This document shows, piece after piece, positions 33,993-42,222 of a stretch of DNA of 45,139 nucleotides. The notes under the pieces were generated by a model. The model worked only from the letters and a program-made list of their open reading frames with translations. It searched no databases and had not been told where the DNA came from. Both the position numbers and the translations under genes were made by a program. Source of the stretch: SFLA01 sp045595785 (GTDB lineage: Bacteria; Bacillota; Clostridia; Oscillospirales; CAG-382); the NCBI GenBank assembly GCA_045595785.1, contig JAZOBE010000010.1:1-45139 (forward strand), in the 5' to 3' direction. How positions within the stretch are numbered: position 1 is the first letter of the stretch; each line of letters opens with the position of its first letter.

Positions 33993-34342
33993 TATTCATT
34001 ATCCTCGCTGTAGGTGATGTTTTTAAGCATTTCCGAGATGTGCAGTGCGTTTTCTGCAGATCTGTCGGGAATAAACACAAGCTTGGGTGTGATACGCAGG
34101 TTAAGACGTGAAGCCAGCTCCTTGCGGATATATCCCGCAGCGGAAGCAAGACCTTTGTTTACGCCGTTGTCCTGACCCAGCACGCTGTAATAAACCTTGG
34201 CATAGGAAAGGTCTTTGGTTACCTCACAGCCGGTTATGCTTACAAAAGCTTGAGTTATTCTCGGATCTTTAACTGTGCGGAGTATTTCGGTTATCTCTCT
34301 GGATGTTTCTTCGTTTATTTTATCCTGTCTGAAAGAACCCAT
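33992..34342 (-). CDS. rbfA: 30S ribosome-binding factor A
   Basis: Late 30S assembly factor of 116 residues with a KH-like fold. It shows the usual N-terminal RQDKINEETSREITEIL, then VKDPRITQAFVSITGCEVTKDL (pattern DPR...VT..EV..DL) and the C-terminal RITPKLVFIPDRSAENALHI. The start shares one base with the infB stop. Confidence 0.95.
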   Translation of the reverse strand: MGSFRQDKINEETSREITEILRTVKDPRITQAFVSITGCEVTKDLSYAKVYYSVLGQDNGVNKGLASAAGYIRKELASRLNLRITPKLVFIPDRSAENALHISEMLKNITYSEDNE

Positions 34343-36699
34343 CAGCGTTCAATTTCCTCCATAGTATAAGCTTCAAGAATGTCGCCTATCTTAATATCAT
34401 TGAATTTTTCAAGTCCTATACCGCATTCAAAGGACTGGAGAACTTCTCTTGCATCGTCCTTAAAGCGCTTGAGAGAGGATATCTTATCCTCGTAAATGAT
34501 CTCGCCGGAACGAAGTACGCGGATGCTTGCATTTCTGGTAACCTTACCGTCGGTAACGTAAGAGCCTGCAATGGTACCTACGTTAGGAACACGGATAGTC
34601 TGTCTTACCTCAGCTCTGCCGAGAATTACCTCGCGGAACTTAGGAGCAAGCATACCCTTCATAGCCGCAGAAACCTCATCCAGACACTCGTAAATTACTC
34701 TGTAGGTACGAACGTCAACCTTATCACGAGATGCCATTTCAAGAGCAACTCTGTCAGGACGGATGTTAAATCCGATAATAATTGCGTTGGATGCGGAAGC
34801 CAACATTACGTCGGATTCATTGATAGCACCGGTAGCGGCGTGAATTACGTTTACTTTGACTTCCTCGTTGGAGAGTCTTACAAGAGATGCCTTAACAGCT
34901 TCAGCACTACCCTGAACGTCAGCCTTAACAATGATGTTAAGGGTCTTTACGCCGGAACCGATCTGGTTAAACAGATCTTCAAGGTTTGCCTTTGCTTCTG
35001 CCTTGAACTGTTCTTCCTTCTCTTTGGTCTTACGCTGTTCAACAAGCTCTTTGGCAAGACGCTCGTCAGATACTGCGCGGAAAGAATCACCGGCAGCGGG
35101 AACCTCGGAAAGACCCATTATCTCAACGGGAGTGGAGGGACCTGCTTCCTTTACTCTTTCGCCCTTATCGTTCACCATAGAACGGATACGTCCTACGGTA
35201 GATCCTGCGATAATATAATCACCAACACGAAGAGTACCGTTCTGAACAAGTACGGTGGCAACAGAGCCTCTGCCCTTATCCAGCTTTGCTTCGATAACCG
35301 CACCCTGTGCGTGACGGGAGGGATTTGCGGTAAGCTCCATCATATCTGCGGAAAGAGTGATCATTTCCAGCAGTTCGTCAATACCTTGGCGCTTGAGGGC
35401 GGAAATGGGCACCACGATAGTGTCACCGCCCCATTCCTCGGGAAGGAGATCGTAATTGGTAAGCTCCTGCTTAACTCTGTCGGGGTCAGCGGCAGGACGG
35501 TCCATCTTGTTTATTGCAACGATAATGCTTACGCCTGCTGCCTTTGCGTGGTTAATAGCCTCAACAGTCTGGGGCATGATACCGTCGTCGGCGGCAACAA
35601 CGATTACTGCAATATCAGTAAGGTTTGCACCTCTTGCACGCATAGCGGTAAACGCTTCGTGACCGGGAGTATCAAGGAAAGTGATAGGCTTTCCGTTAAC
35701 TTCTACGCTGTAAGCACCGATGTGCTGGGTAATACCGCCTGCTTCGCCTGCGGTAACGCGTGTGTCACGGATAGCGTCCAGAAGGGAAGTCTTACCGTGG
35801 TCAACGTGACCCATAACAACGATAACGGGTGCGCGGGGCTTAAGATCCTCAGCCTTGTCATCTTCCTCTGTAAACAGCTTATCTTCGATGGTAACAACAA
35901 CTTCCTTTGTCACCTTGATTCCGAATTCGTCGGCTATAAGATAAGCGGTATCGTAGTCAATGGCTTCATTAACAGACGCCATAACGCCCATAAGCATAAG
36001 CTTCTTTATAACCTCGCCTGCAGCGGTCTTCATTCTGGAAGCAAGCTCACCTACGGTTATTTCATCAGGTACTGTGATGGAAAGCTGTACGGGCTTGGGC
36101 TTTTGCTGCTGCTTCTGCTGGGGCTTGTTGTTTCTGTTATCACCGGGACGGCGCTGTTCCTGCTGACCGTTACGGTTGTTGTTCTTTTTCTTAAGCTTTT
36201 GCTTTCCTCCTGCTGTAGTTGCGGCGCTTCCTGCCATAGTATCGTACTTTTCGTCGTACTTGGACAGGTCTACGCTGGCAGTACCTCTGGTATCGACCAC
36301 GCGCACTTCGCCTCTTACCTTCTGCTTCTGAGGTTGCTGCTGAGGAACGGGCTTGCCTTGCTTGATAGCCTGCTCCTGAAGCTTCTTCTGCTTTTCTGCC
36401 TTTGCGGCTGCCTTTGCTTCTGCCTTCTTCTTTTCCTCGGCATCGCGCTTGGCTTGTTCTTCAGCCTTCTTTGCATCTATCTTATCCTGATAAGATTTGA
36501 AGAAAGCGGTAATATCTATCTGGTTCTGCTGGGTATAGTACTCGAATATTATACTCAGTTCTGCCGGCTCCAATGCGGTCATATGGCTCTTGTTGCCCAT
36601 GCCGTGTGCCGCGAGCAGGTCGATTATGTCCTTGCTCTTGACATTAAGATCCTTTGCCAGAGCGTTAACTCTGTATTTGTTATCTCCTGTCGTAGCCAT
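34342..36699 (-). CDS. infB: Translation initiation factor IF-2
   Basis: GTPase delivering initiator tRNA to the 30S subunit, 785 residues. The N-domain (RVNALAKDLNVKSKDIIDLL) is followed by a charged Lys/Glu/Ala and Gln-rich linker (about 80-210). The G domain has GHVDHGKTSLLDAIR, DTPGHEAF and NKMDRPAADPDR, then domains II, C1 and C2, ending with the IF2-type KIGDILEAY. I chose the ATG at 36699, preceded by GGGAGG; a 13-codon-longer form would run into the ylxQ gene. One base separates it from the ylxQ stop. Confidence 0.96.
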   Translation of the reverse strand: MATTGDNKYRVNALAKDLNVKSKDIIDLLAAHGMGNKSHMTALEPAELSIIFEYYTQQNQIDITAFFKSYQDKIDAKKAEEQAKRDAEEKKKAEAKAAAKAEKQKKLQEQAIKQGKPVPQQQPQKQKVRGEVRVVDTRGTASVDLSKYDEKYDTMAGSAATTAGGKQKLKKKNNNRNGQQEQRRPGDNRNNKPQQKQQQKPKPVQLSITVPDEITVGELASRMKTAAGEVIKKLMLMGVMASVNEAIDYDTAYLIADEFGIKVTKEVVVTIEDKLFTEEDDKAEDLKPRAPVIVVMGHVDHGKTSLLDAIRDTRVTAGEAGGITQHIGAYSVEVNGKPITFLDTPGHEAFTAMRARGANLTDIAVIVVAADDGIMPQTVEAINHAKAAGVSIIVAINKMDRPAADPDRVKQELTNYDLLPEEWGGDTIVVPISALKRQGIDELLEMITLSADMMELTANPSRHAQGAVIEAKLDKGRGSVATVLVQNGTLRVGDYIIAGSTVGRIRSMVNDKGERVKEAGPSTPVEIMGLSEVPAAGDSFRAVSDERLAKELVEQRKTKEKEEQFKAEAKANLEDLFNQIGSGVKTLNIIVKADVQGSAEAVKASLVRLSNEEVKVNVIHAATGAINESDVMLASASNAIIIGFNIRPDRVALEMASRDKVDVRTYRVIYECLDEVSAAMKGMLAPKFREVILGRAEVRQTIRVPNVGTIAGSYVTDGKVTRNASIRVLRSGEIIYEDKISSLKRFKDDAREVLQSFECGIGLEKFNDIKIGDILEAYTMEEIER

Positions 36700-36700
36700 A

Positions 36701-37006
36701 TCAGTTACCTCCCAATATTTTTTTAACGGCGGTCGCAAAGCCTTGGTCGTTTACCGAAACACAGGCGGTGGCTGTTTTGCCGAACGCCTTACCGAAGGCT
36801 TCAGTATCCACGGGGATGAATACGGTCTCTGTTTTATAAAACGCCGTTTTGTCGTTGATAAGCTTTTTTGTTCCTTCGGATGCGCTTTCCGATGCTACTA
36901 CAAGCACGGATTTTCCCTTGCGCACCGATTCAATAGTATTTTCAGTGCCTACTGAAAGTCTGCCTGCCTTTTTGGCAAGCCCCAGCAGGCTAAGCAGTTT
37001 TGTCAT
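36701..37006 (-). CDS. ylxQ: YlxQ, L7Ae-family RNA-binding protein
   Basis: A 101-residue member of the L7Ae/L30e/Gadd45 family, which binds kink-turn-like RNA. The start LLSLLGLAKKAGRLSVGTE is typical, followed by VLVVASESASEGTKKLI and a Val-rich end. It overlaps the rnpM gene by four bases and sits in the classic nusA-rnpM-ylxQ-infB order. A precise role is not established. Confidence 0.92.
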   Translation of the reverse strand: MTKLLSLLGLAKKAGRLSVGTENTIESVRKGKSVLVVASESASEGTKKLINDKTAFYKTETVFIPVDTEAFGKAFGKTATACVSVNDQGFATAVKKILGGN

Positions 37007-37266
37007 TTATCCTCCGCTTCAACGGAAAGCTCGTTGTAGATCGCTTCGGGAACCGAAACCTGCAGTGCTCTTTCTATTCTGCGCGCCTTTTTTGCGTTCT
37101 TAACGCATTCGGAGGAAGTGCAGATATAGCATCCTCTGCCGTTTGCTTTACCCGTAGGATCAATAACGGCGGTGTTTTCCGTCCGCACGATTCTTACAAG
37201 CTCGTGCTTAAGCTTTTTTTCTCCGCAGGAAATACATTTCCTTACGGGATAAACTTTTTCTGTCAA
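37003..37266 (-). CDS. rnpM: RNase P modulator RnpM (YlxR)
   Basis: An 87-residue YlxR/DUF448 protein. It shows the conserved PVRKCISCGEKKLKHELVRI, then NGRGCYICTSSECVKNAKK. The Cys pairs could bind metal. The family binds RNA and was shown in Bacillus to modulate RNase P. It overlaps nusA and ylxQ by four bases each, so translation is coupled. Confidence 0.92.
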   Translation of the reverse strand: MTEKVYPVRKCISCGEKKLKHELVRIVRTENTAVIDPTGKANGRGCYICTSSECVKNAKKARRIERALQVSVPEAIYNELSVEAEDK

Positions 37267-38333
37267 GCGTTATCAACCTCTGTTTCGCTGCTTTCTACGC
37301 TTTTACTGCTCTTTATATCTATCTTGCAACCGGTAAGCTTTGCTGCCAGACGTGCGTTCTGACCTTCCTTACCAATAGCAAGAGAAAGCTGATCGTCGCT
37401 TACTATTACTCTAAAAGCCTTTTCGTTATCGTCGATTCTGGTAATAGAGATAACGGTTGCGGGTGCCAGCGAAGCGGATACGAACTTTTCATAATCCTCG
37501 CTGTAAGGGATAATGTCTATCTTCTCACCGGAAAGCTCGTTGGTGATGTTGTTCTTTCTTGCACCCTTGGAACCTATGCAAGCGCCGATAGGATCAACGT
37601 TAGGATCGTTGGACATTACCGCGATCTTGGTTCTGCTTCCTGCTTCTCTTGCAACGGATTTGATCTCAACGGTGCCGTCTGCGATTTCGGGAACTTCAAG
37701 CTCAAACAGTCTGCGCACAAGGCCGGGATGAGTTCTGGAAAGAACTACGGAAGGACCGCGTCCCTCACGCTTGATCTCGGTAACGTAAACCTTTACCCTG
37801 TCACCTACGTTAAGAGTTTCACCGTTGATCTGTTCGTGGCGGAAAAGTGCCATTTCGTTACTGCCAAGCTCAAGAGTAGCGTGTCCGGTAGTGGGGTCAA
37901 CTCTTACAACTACACCGGTAACGATCTTGTCCTGCTTGTCTTCATATTCCTTAACCATCATGCCGTGCTCCGCTTCACGGATAGACTGAACGATTACCTG
38001 CTTTGCGGTCTGTGCGGCAATACGGCAAAATTCTTTTGTTTTAATCTCTATCTGATATTCGTCGCCCAACTGATATCTCTTGCTCTTTTCACGAGCCTGC
38101 TCAAGGGATATCTCGGTACGGGGATCCTCAACCGTTTCAACTACGGTAAGAAGCTTGTAAAGACGGATATCGTTCTTTGCTTCGTCAAGCTTAACTCTTG
38201 CGTTGGTAAGTCCGCCGGAATCCTTTTTGAACGCTGCAAGAAGCGCTGCTTCCGTACGCTCGATCATATATTCCTTGGGAATGCCCTTTTCTCTTTCAAG
38301 GGCAGCGAGGGATTCAAAAAATTCCTTGTTCAT
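37263..38333 (-). CDS. nusA: Transcription termination/antitermination factor NusA
   Basis: A 356-residue RNA polymerase-binding protein controlling pausing and termination. The N-domain (MNKEFFESLAALEREKGIP) precedes S1 (VTGVVVRVDPTTGHATLELG), then KH1 and KH2. The KH1 motif is DPIGACIGSKGARKNNI and the KH2 motif IGKEGQNARLAAKLTG. As in other Firmicutes it lacks the acidic C-terminal repeats of E. coli NusA. It lies 19 bases after rimP. Confidence 0.96.
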   Translation of the reverse strand: MNKEFFESLAALEREKGIPKEYMIERTEAALLAAFKKDSGGLTNARVKLDEAKNDIRLYKLLTVVETVEDPRTEISLEQAREKSKRYQLGDEYQIEIKTKEFCRIAAQTAKQVIVQSIREAEHGMMVKEYEDKQDKIVTGVVVRVDPTTGHATLELGSNEMALFRHEQINGETLNVGDRVKVYVTEIKREGRGPSVVLSRTHPGLVRRLFELEVPEIADGTVEIKSVAREAGSRTKIAVMSNDPNVDPIGACIGSKGARKNNITNELSGEKIDIIPYSEDYEKFVSASLAPATVISITRIDDNEKAFRVIVSDDQLSLAIGKEGQNARLAAKLTGCKIDIKSSKSVESSETEVDNA

Positions 38334-38352
38334 TTTTCAGTTCTGTCCTCCG

Positions 38353-38802
38353 TTATTCAAGAATCGAAGTCATCTTCGATATTAGTTTACGTTCGATTTC
38401 CGTTTCGCCAACGGTTACCGTATCCTTGGTGTATCCGGTTATAACACCGCTTTTTTCTTTGCTTCCGTCTACTGCGGCAAAAAGCTTGAATTCTGTATTC
38501 CATCCCTCTGCCATAGCACGCTCAAGATGAGCGTCAGTACGGAGACCGCGAGTGAGTCCCGCGCCGGAAACAATAAGTGAATACGCTTGCTCAATAGGAT
38601 CCGCATCGTCAAGTAGGGGATTGATAGTGTTGGAAGCCTTTTGGCAATCCTCAAGCGAGAAACCGTTTTCTCCCTCTAATTCCACCTCAAGTATCTGCTC
38701 ACCGCCTTCTTTATAGAAGGTTACGTCCCATACGGAATAACCCATCTCAGCCATAGGCGGCTCTACCAACGAGCGTACAGTTGCGGCGATATTTTGCTTC
38801 AT
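38353..38802 (-). CDS. rimP: Ribosome maturation factor RimP
   Basis: A 149-residue 30S maturation factor. Visible are VEPPMAEMGYSVWDVTFYKEG at the N-terminus (split for length), ENGFSLEDCQKASNTINPLLD and the hallmark SLIVSGAGLTRGLRTDAHLE region, in which the usual LEVSSPGLDRPL is altered to GAGLTRGLR. It starts the translation operon, with CGGAGG before the ATG. I could not find a convincing promoter between it and the terminator at 38876-38903. Confidence 0.93.
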   Translation of the reverse strand: MKQNIAATVRSLVEPPMAEMGYSVWDVTFYKEGGEQILEVELEGENGFSLEDCQKASNTINPLLDDADPIEQAYSLIVSGAGLTRGLRTDAHLERAMAEGWNTEFKLFAAVDGSKEKSGVITGYTKDTVTVGETEIERKLISKMTSILE

Positions 38803-38875
38803 GTGTTTTGTTTACCTCCGGATCTTTTATGTTCGCTTCGGAAAATGAATTTGTCTTCCAAAAGAAAACCAAAAA

Positions 38876-38903
38876 TCAAGAGTGGGCGTTGACCCACTCT
38901 TGA
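38876..38903 (-). terminator. Terminator after the NYN-domain gene
   Basis: A perfect 11-base-pair stem (38876-38886 with 38893-38903) around CGTTGA is followed on the minus strand by TTTTTGGTTTTC. It ends the spoIIGA-sigE-NYN unit and separates it from rimP. Confidence 0.83.
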
Positions 38904-38972
38904 AACTTTACATTCATCTTACTGAAAGCAGTATACCACAATATTTTGCGTTTTGCAATAGTTTTATGCAAA

Positions 38973-39785
38973 TTATTGTGCCAAAAATCCGCTATTTTCA
39001 ACTTTTTCCCAGTCTGTAAACAGGCCGGTAACCTTTTTGCTCTTGTTTTTGCCGGAATAGCTTACCACAGTACGTGTAGAGATGTATCCTTTTTCGATAA
39101 GCTTATTCAACGCATCGGATACCTTTGCATTGGTAGCAGTCTTGCTTGCTTCGCACACAGCCTTCACTGTCTTTTCAAACGTAGGAATATCACGGGAGTT
39201 GTTATTTTGAGCTTGCTTGAGGATATCGAATATAAGGCGGTAATATGACCCGTTCATGTCCGCTTCCGTGGGAAGTGTAACACACCAGCTTGCCGTCTGG
39301 CGCAGCTGACGGGAAAAAGAATCCTCAATTCCGTATATTCCGACTTCTTTTTTACAAAAATTCTTTAAAAAGGATACTACCGAGCTGAAATGTCCGTCGC
39401 CCGAGAAGATGATGAATGTGTCTATATCCTCTGAAGACAACGCTTTTTGATAGATATTGTCAAGAATAATAAAATCGGTAAAGTCCTTTTTCACGCCGGT
39501 TGTGTTGCGTGTATCGATAATACGGTTTGAATATGGACGGATACGGGATATCTGGTCTGCAAGTGATTTGTGTGAGAAGTCTGCAAAAAACGAAACCTCC
39601 ACAAGATTTACCTTTGTGTTTAATTCCTCGAACCATCCTTTTATATTGGGTTGGATGCCGAAATTCCGCTTGAGTGAAATATACCAATGCTCATAATCAA
39701 CAAACGCAACTGCTTTTGGCAGACCGTTGTTAAGGTTTATCGTTCTGCTGGGCTCCTCAGGCGGCTTTCTTTTGAACAGCGAAAT
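38973..39785 (-). CDS. NYN-domain protein (LabA/DUF88-like) with C-terminal winged helix
   Basis: About 270 residues. The NYN ribonuclease-like domain spans about 25-175: AVAFVDYEHWYISL (first acidic residue), then KDFTDFIILDNIYQ, and FIIFSGDGHFSSVVSFLK with the Gly-Asp-Gly of the active site. The C-terminal third (ILKQAQNNN, then ALNKLIEKGYISTRTV) looks like a winged helix or LOTUS-type RNA-binding domain. The start is unusual: AAAGGAGG is eight bases before an ATT at 39785, while the only standard codon in frame is a GTG at 39815, almost at the predicted transcription start. A perfect promoter lies at 39824-39851. An RNA-decay role is inference. Confidence 0.8.
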   Translation of the reverse strand: MSLFKRKPPEEPSRTINLNNGLPKAVAFVDYEHWYISLKRNFGIQPNIKGWFEELNTKVNLVEVSFFADFSHKSLADQISRIRPYSNRIIDTRNTTGVKKDFTDFIILDNIYQKALSSEDIDTFIIFSGDGHFSSVVSFLKNFCKKEVGIYGIEDSFSRQLRQTASWCVTLPTEADMNGSYYRLIFDILKQAQNNNSRDIPTFEKTVKAVCEASKTATNAKVSDALNKLIEKGYISTRTVVSYSGKNKSKKVTGLFTDWEKVENSGFLAQ

Positions 39786-39823
39786 ACCATCAACCTCCTT
39801 TCTTTTTACATTCACCGTATTTT

Positions 39824-39851
39824 ATTATACACCATAAACAAAAAATGTCAA
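39824..39851 (-). promoter_or_regulatory. Perfect consensus sigma-A promoter of the NYN gene
   Basis: Minus strand: TTGACA (39846-39851), 16-base spacer, TATAAT (39824-39829). The -35 overlaps the stop codon of sigE (39848-39850). It should give housekeeping expression of the NYN gene independent of the sporulation genes upstream. Confidence 0.8.
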
Positions 39852-40558
39852 GTTGACAGATCCTCTTTCAAATGCGTAATTATCCGCTTTTCCAGGCGCG
39901 AAATGTAGGATTGGGAAATACCTAATTCGTCTGCCACTTCCTTTTGAGTCTTTTCCTTTCCGTCACTGCCTTCCGCCAACCCGAACCGCAGTTCTATTAT
40001 TCTGCGCTCCCTCTCGGGAAGCTTGTGTATCGCCTTGCGGACGGTACGCTTTTCCTCGCTTTCCTCCAGCATGCGGTAAACAAAGTCACTGTCAGTTCCC
40101 AAAAGGTCGGATAGCAGTAATTCGTTTCCGTCCCAATCCACGTTCAGCGGCTCGTCAAGAGACATTTCGCACCCGCGAGATGCATTTTTTCTTATATACA
40201 TAAGTATTTCGTTTTCTATGCATCTGGACGCGTAGGTTGCAAGCTTTATCTGCTTGTCGGTCTTGAAGGTATTTACTGCCTTCATCAGTCCGATGGTGCC
40301 GATTGAAATAAGATCCTCTATACCTATGTTTGTGCTTTCGAATTTTCTCGCTATGTATACTACCAGACGAAGATTATGCTCGATAAGTATTCGTTTTGCA
40401 TCTTCGTCATCGGGCAGTCTTTCGGTAAGCAGGGTTTCTTCTTCCTTTGAAAGGGGAGGAGGCAATACCTGCGGGCCGTTTATATAAAATACTTCCTGTT
40501 GTATTCCGAGCAATTGTCGTATCCATTCAAGGGCTATAGTCATTGTTTTGAATTGCAT
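39848..40558 (-). CDS. sigE: Sporulation sigma factor SigE precursor
   Basis: A 236-residue mother-cell sigma factor, made inactive and cut by SpoIIGA. An amphipathic pro-sequence (about 1-24, MTIALEWIRQLLGI) precedes EVFYINGPQVLPPPLSKEEE, which matches the processing site and start of mature SigE. Region 2 follows (NLRLVVYIARKFE, then DLISIGTIGLMKAVNTF and LATYASRCIENEILMYIRK) and then region 4 (LPERERRIIELRFGL and ELGISQSYISRLEKR). AAAGGTGG lies before the ATG. It starts 12 bases after spoIIGA. The usual sigG neighbour is absent; an NYN gene follows. Confidence 0.96.
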   Translation of the reverse strand: MQFKTMTIALEWIRQLLGIQQEVFYINGPQVLPPPLSKEEETLLTERLPDDEDAKRILIEHNLRLVVYIARKFESTNIGIEDLISIGTIGLMKAVNTFKTDKQIKLATYASRCIENEILMYIRKNASRGCEMSLDEPLNVDWDGNELLLSDLLGTDSDFVYRMLEESEEKRTVRKAIHKLPERERRIIELRFGLAEGSDGKEKTQKEVADELGISQSYISRLEKRIITHLKEDLST

Positions 40559-40570
40559 TTTACCACCTTT

Positions 40571-41353
40571 TTATATCGGGGGCATAAGCCCGTCATAAGT
40601 ATTTGCGAAACGGTTTCCGCTTGATATGGCAATTATCGCGCGTACCTTGCGTTTTCCTTTACGTCCAAATTCACGCACTTCGCATTTTTCCGGTCTGAAT
40701 CCATACAGAATATCGCTTCCTGCGGCAGTTTTTACGGGTATAATTCTCATAGGTAAAGGAAATTCGCCGCTTGTAACATTATCAAAGCATTTTCCAAAGA
40801 CCGTTTTTGATATTATGATCACCGGATCCATTGATATTGGATCAGTAAGCATATTTCCGTTGTCCTTCATTAAAAACGCTTTAAACTCCTTGCCCATAAC
40901 AGTTATATATGCGTGTACCGCACCGGAGGATGAGTTTTTCTTGCAAACATACATATATCCTGCGGTAAGTGCCAAAGCCGCAAGCACGCATACTGTTACT
41001 CCAAAGTATCCATGGGAAGCAATGCTCTCTTCGCTTTTTCCTGCCAGATGGAATATTCCGTATACCGTTCCGCCGGTAAGGGCTGATGAAAGGAAAAGCA
41101 CAGCAGTATTTAATAACAACCGCTTTTTGCCGAAAACCATAAAGCAGATAAATACTGCCGAAAGAATATTTAGCAGCAAGAATGATTTAACCAACAGGCA
41201 GAAAAAGGCGTACACAGTGCCGAAAACGCCACCTAAGAGAATTCGATACAGCTTGAACGGCGTGTTGGTGATCCTTGCAGTTATATATAAAAACAACGTA
41301 TCGAACAGCATATTCAGTATAAAGTATACGTCCGCATAAAGAGTAACTGTCAT
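40571..41353 (-). CDS. spoIIGA: Sigma-E processing peptidase SpoIIGA
   Basis: Membrane-embedded aspartic protease, 260 residues, that activates pro-SigE. About five transmembrane helices fill the first 140 residues (YADVYFILNMLFDTLFLYI at the start). The C-terminal cytoplasmic domain has MLTDPISMDPVIII, in which the Asp of the D-P-x-x-x-x-P-V motif is catalytic, and MRIIPVKTAAGSDILYGFRP. AAGGTG precedes the ATG. It pairs with sigE as in all spoIIG operons. The promoter region is discussed under 41374-41406. Confidence 0.93.
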   Translation of the reverse strand: MTVTLYADVYFILNMLFDTLFLYITARITNTPFKLYRILLGGVFGTVYAFFCLLVKSFLLLNILSAVFICFMVFGKKRLLLNTAVLFLSSALTGGTVYGIFHLAGKSEESIASHGYFGVTVCVLAALALTAGYMYVCKKNSSSGAVHAYITVMGKEFKAFLMKDNGNMLTDPISMDPVIIISKTVFGKCFDNVTSGEFPLPMRIIPVKTAAGSDILYGFRPEKCEVREFGRKGKRKVRAIIAISSGNRFANTYDGLMPPI

Positions 41354-41373
41354 ACCACACCTTCTTTTTTAAG

Positions 41374-41406
41374 AGTATAAAACAAAGCATGTGTAAATGT
41401 TGTCAT
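41374..41406 (-). promoter_or_regulatory. Candidate long-spacer spoIIG promoter
   Basis: Minus strand: ATGACA (41401-41406), 21-base spacer, TATACT (41374-41379). No acceptable -35 lies at 16-18 bases. The Bacillus subtilis spoIIG promoter has a similarly long (22-base) spacer and needs Spo0A. A clear Spo0A box (TGTCGAA) was not found here. Confidence 0.4.
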
Positions 41407-41431
41407 TTTCTGGTGTGTGGCAACATAATTT
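41402..41431 (+). promoter_or_regulatory. Candidate sigma-E-type promoter for the small protein and M50 protease
   Basis: GTCATTTT (41402-41409), 14-base spacer, CATAATTT (41424-41431). The known Bacillus sigma-E pattern is close to GKCATATT, 13-15 bases, CATACAMT, so the -35 fits well and the -10 partly. A sigma-A reading (TTGTCA, 18 bases, CATAAT) is also possible. It overlaps the divergent spoIIG promoter. Confidence 0.35.
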
Positions 41432-41449
41432 TTACGGAGGTGAACAAAT

Positions 41450-41623
41450 ATGAAAAAGAAACTTGTGCTTTTTGGAGGAAAGATAGTGTATTGCATTCTT
41501 CCCGCCTTTTTGCTTGCTGCCGCAGTGTGGTCTTTTTACAAAGCGGATATCCCCGCTTCGTCGGGAGGGAATGTGCCTCCTTACAGCGTGTTTGAGATAA
41601 TTCAAGAGCTTTTGGAGGGATGA
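41450..41623 (+). CDS. Small single-pass membrane protein upstream of the M50 protease
   Basis: A 57-residue open frame with an ideal ribosome binding site (CGGAGGTG, seven bases before the ATG). It has a basic start (MKKKLVLFGGKIVY) and one hydrophobic helix (about 13-29, ILPAFLLAAAVWSFY). The extracytoplasmic part, about 27 residues, is short (KADIPASSGGNVPP, then an amphipathic FEIIQELLEG). I do not recognise the family. Its stop lies 30 bases before the M50 protease start, so they should be cotranscribed. By position it could play the part of SpoIVFA or BofA, membrane partners that hold SpoIVFB inactive, but it shows no visible similarity to either. Confidence 0.7.
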   Translation: MKKKLVLFGGKIVYCILPAFLLAAAVWSFYKADIPASSGGNVPPYSVFEIIQELLEG

Positions 41624-41653
41624 CGTATTTTCGTTTGTTTTCCCCGTGTTGGA

Positions 41654-42214
41654 ATGCGAATTCATATTCTAACGTTGCCTGCATTGGCGGTAATGTATTA
41701 TATAGAGGGAAAATATCCGTTCCTGTTGTTTGTTCTTGCGGCGGTAATTCATGAGTGCGGACACATTCTTGCAATAAGGAGTGTAAAGGGCAGAATAAGG
41801 CGTGTTGACATAATGCCGTTGGGCGCTTGTATAGTCACCGACGGAGGAATGTCTCACAAGGCGGATATTCGTATATTTCTCTGGGGACCCGCTGCGAATG
41901 CAGCTATGTTTTTTGTATATATGCCTTTCTTGTTTGTGTCGCGTTCGCCGTATATCTGGTTTTTTGCATTCGTTAACCTTTTTCTTGCTTTGGTAAATCT
42001 GCTTCCTATTGCAGGTAATGACGGTTATCGGGCGCTTGAAGCGTTTTATAAAGACAGACAGGATGACGAAACCGCGTTCAGACGTGTGAAAGTAATAGGG
42101 AAATGGGCATCTGCTGTGTTTTTTCTCGTTACGATGCTATCTGTAATAGCATCAGATTTTAATCCCGGTGTTATAGCACTTGCCGCCGCCGCAAATCTTT
42201 ACAAAAAAGAATAA
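41654..42214 (+). CDS. SpoIVFB-like M50 site-2 metalloprotease
   Basis: A 186-residue intramembrane zinc protease. Zinc ligands are in AVIHECGHILAIR (HExxH, about 32-44) and in LALVNLLPIAGNDGYRALE (NxxPxxxxDG, about 112-130). Several hydrophobic helices surround them (about 3-30, 75-95, 98-118 and 150-165). It lacks the C-terminal CBS domain of Bacillus SpoIVFB (about 288 residues). The site next to spoIIGA-sigE and the preceding small membrane protein suggest a sporulation role such as pro-sigma-K cleavage, but no sigK is in view. The ATG has only a weak Shine-Dalgarno sequence, so coupling to the small gene upstream is likely. Confidence 0.82.
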   Translation: MRIHILTLPALAVMYYIEGKYPFLLFVLAAVIHECGHILAIRSVKGRIRRVDIMPLGACIVTDGGMSHKADIRIFLWGPAANAAMFFVYMPFLFVSRSPYIWFFAFVNLFLALVNLLPIAGNDGYRALEAFYKDRQDDETAFRRVKVIGKWASAVFFLVTMLSVIASDFNPGVIALAAAANLYKKE

Positions 42215-42222
42215 AAAATCAA

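Noticed and set aside
34840..36726. Long open frame (about 628 codons) on the plus strand
   Set aside because: It lies wholly antisense to infB, encodes a Cys/Leu-rich sequence with no recognisable domain and lacks a ribosome binding site; it is a codon-bias shadow.
39740..39791. ATG three bases after AAAGGAGG upstream of the NYN gene
   Set aside because: It is out of frame with the NYN gene, opens a frame of under 20 codons and is too close to the Shine-Dalgarno sequence.
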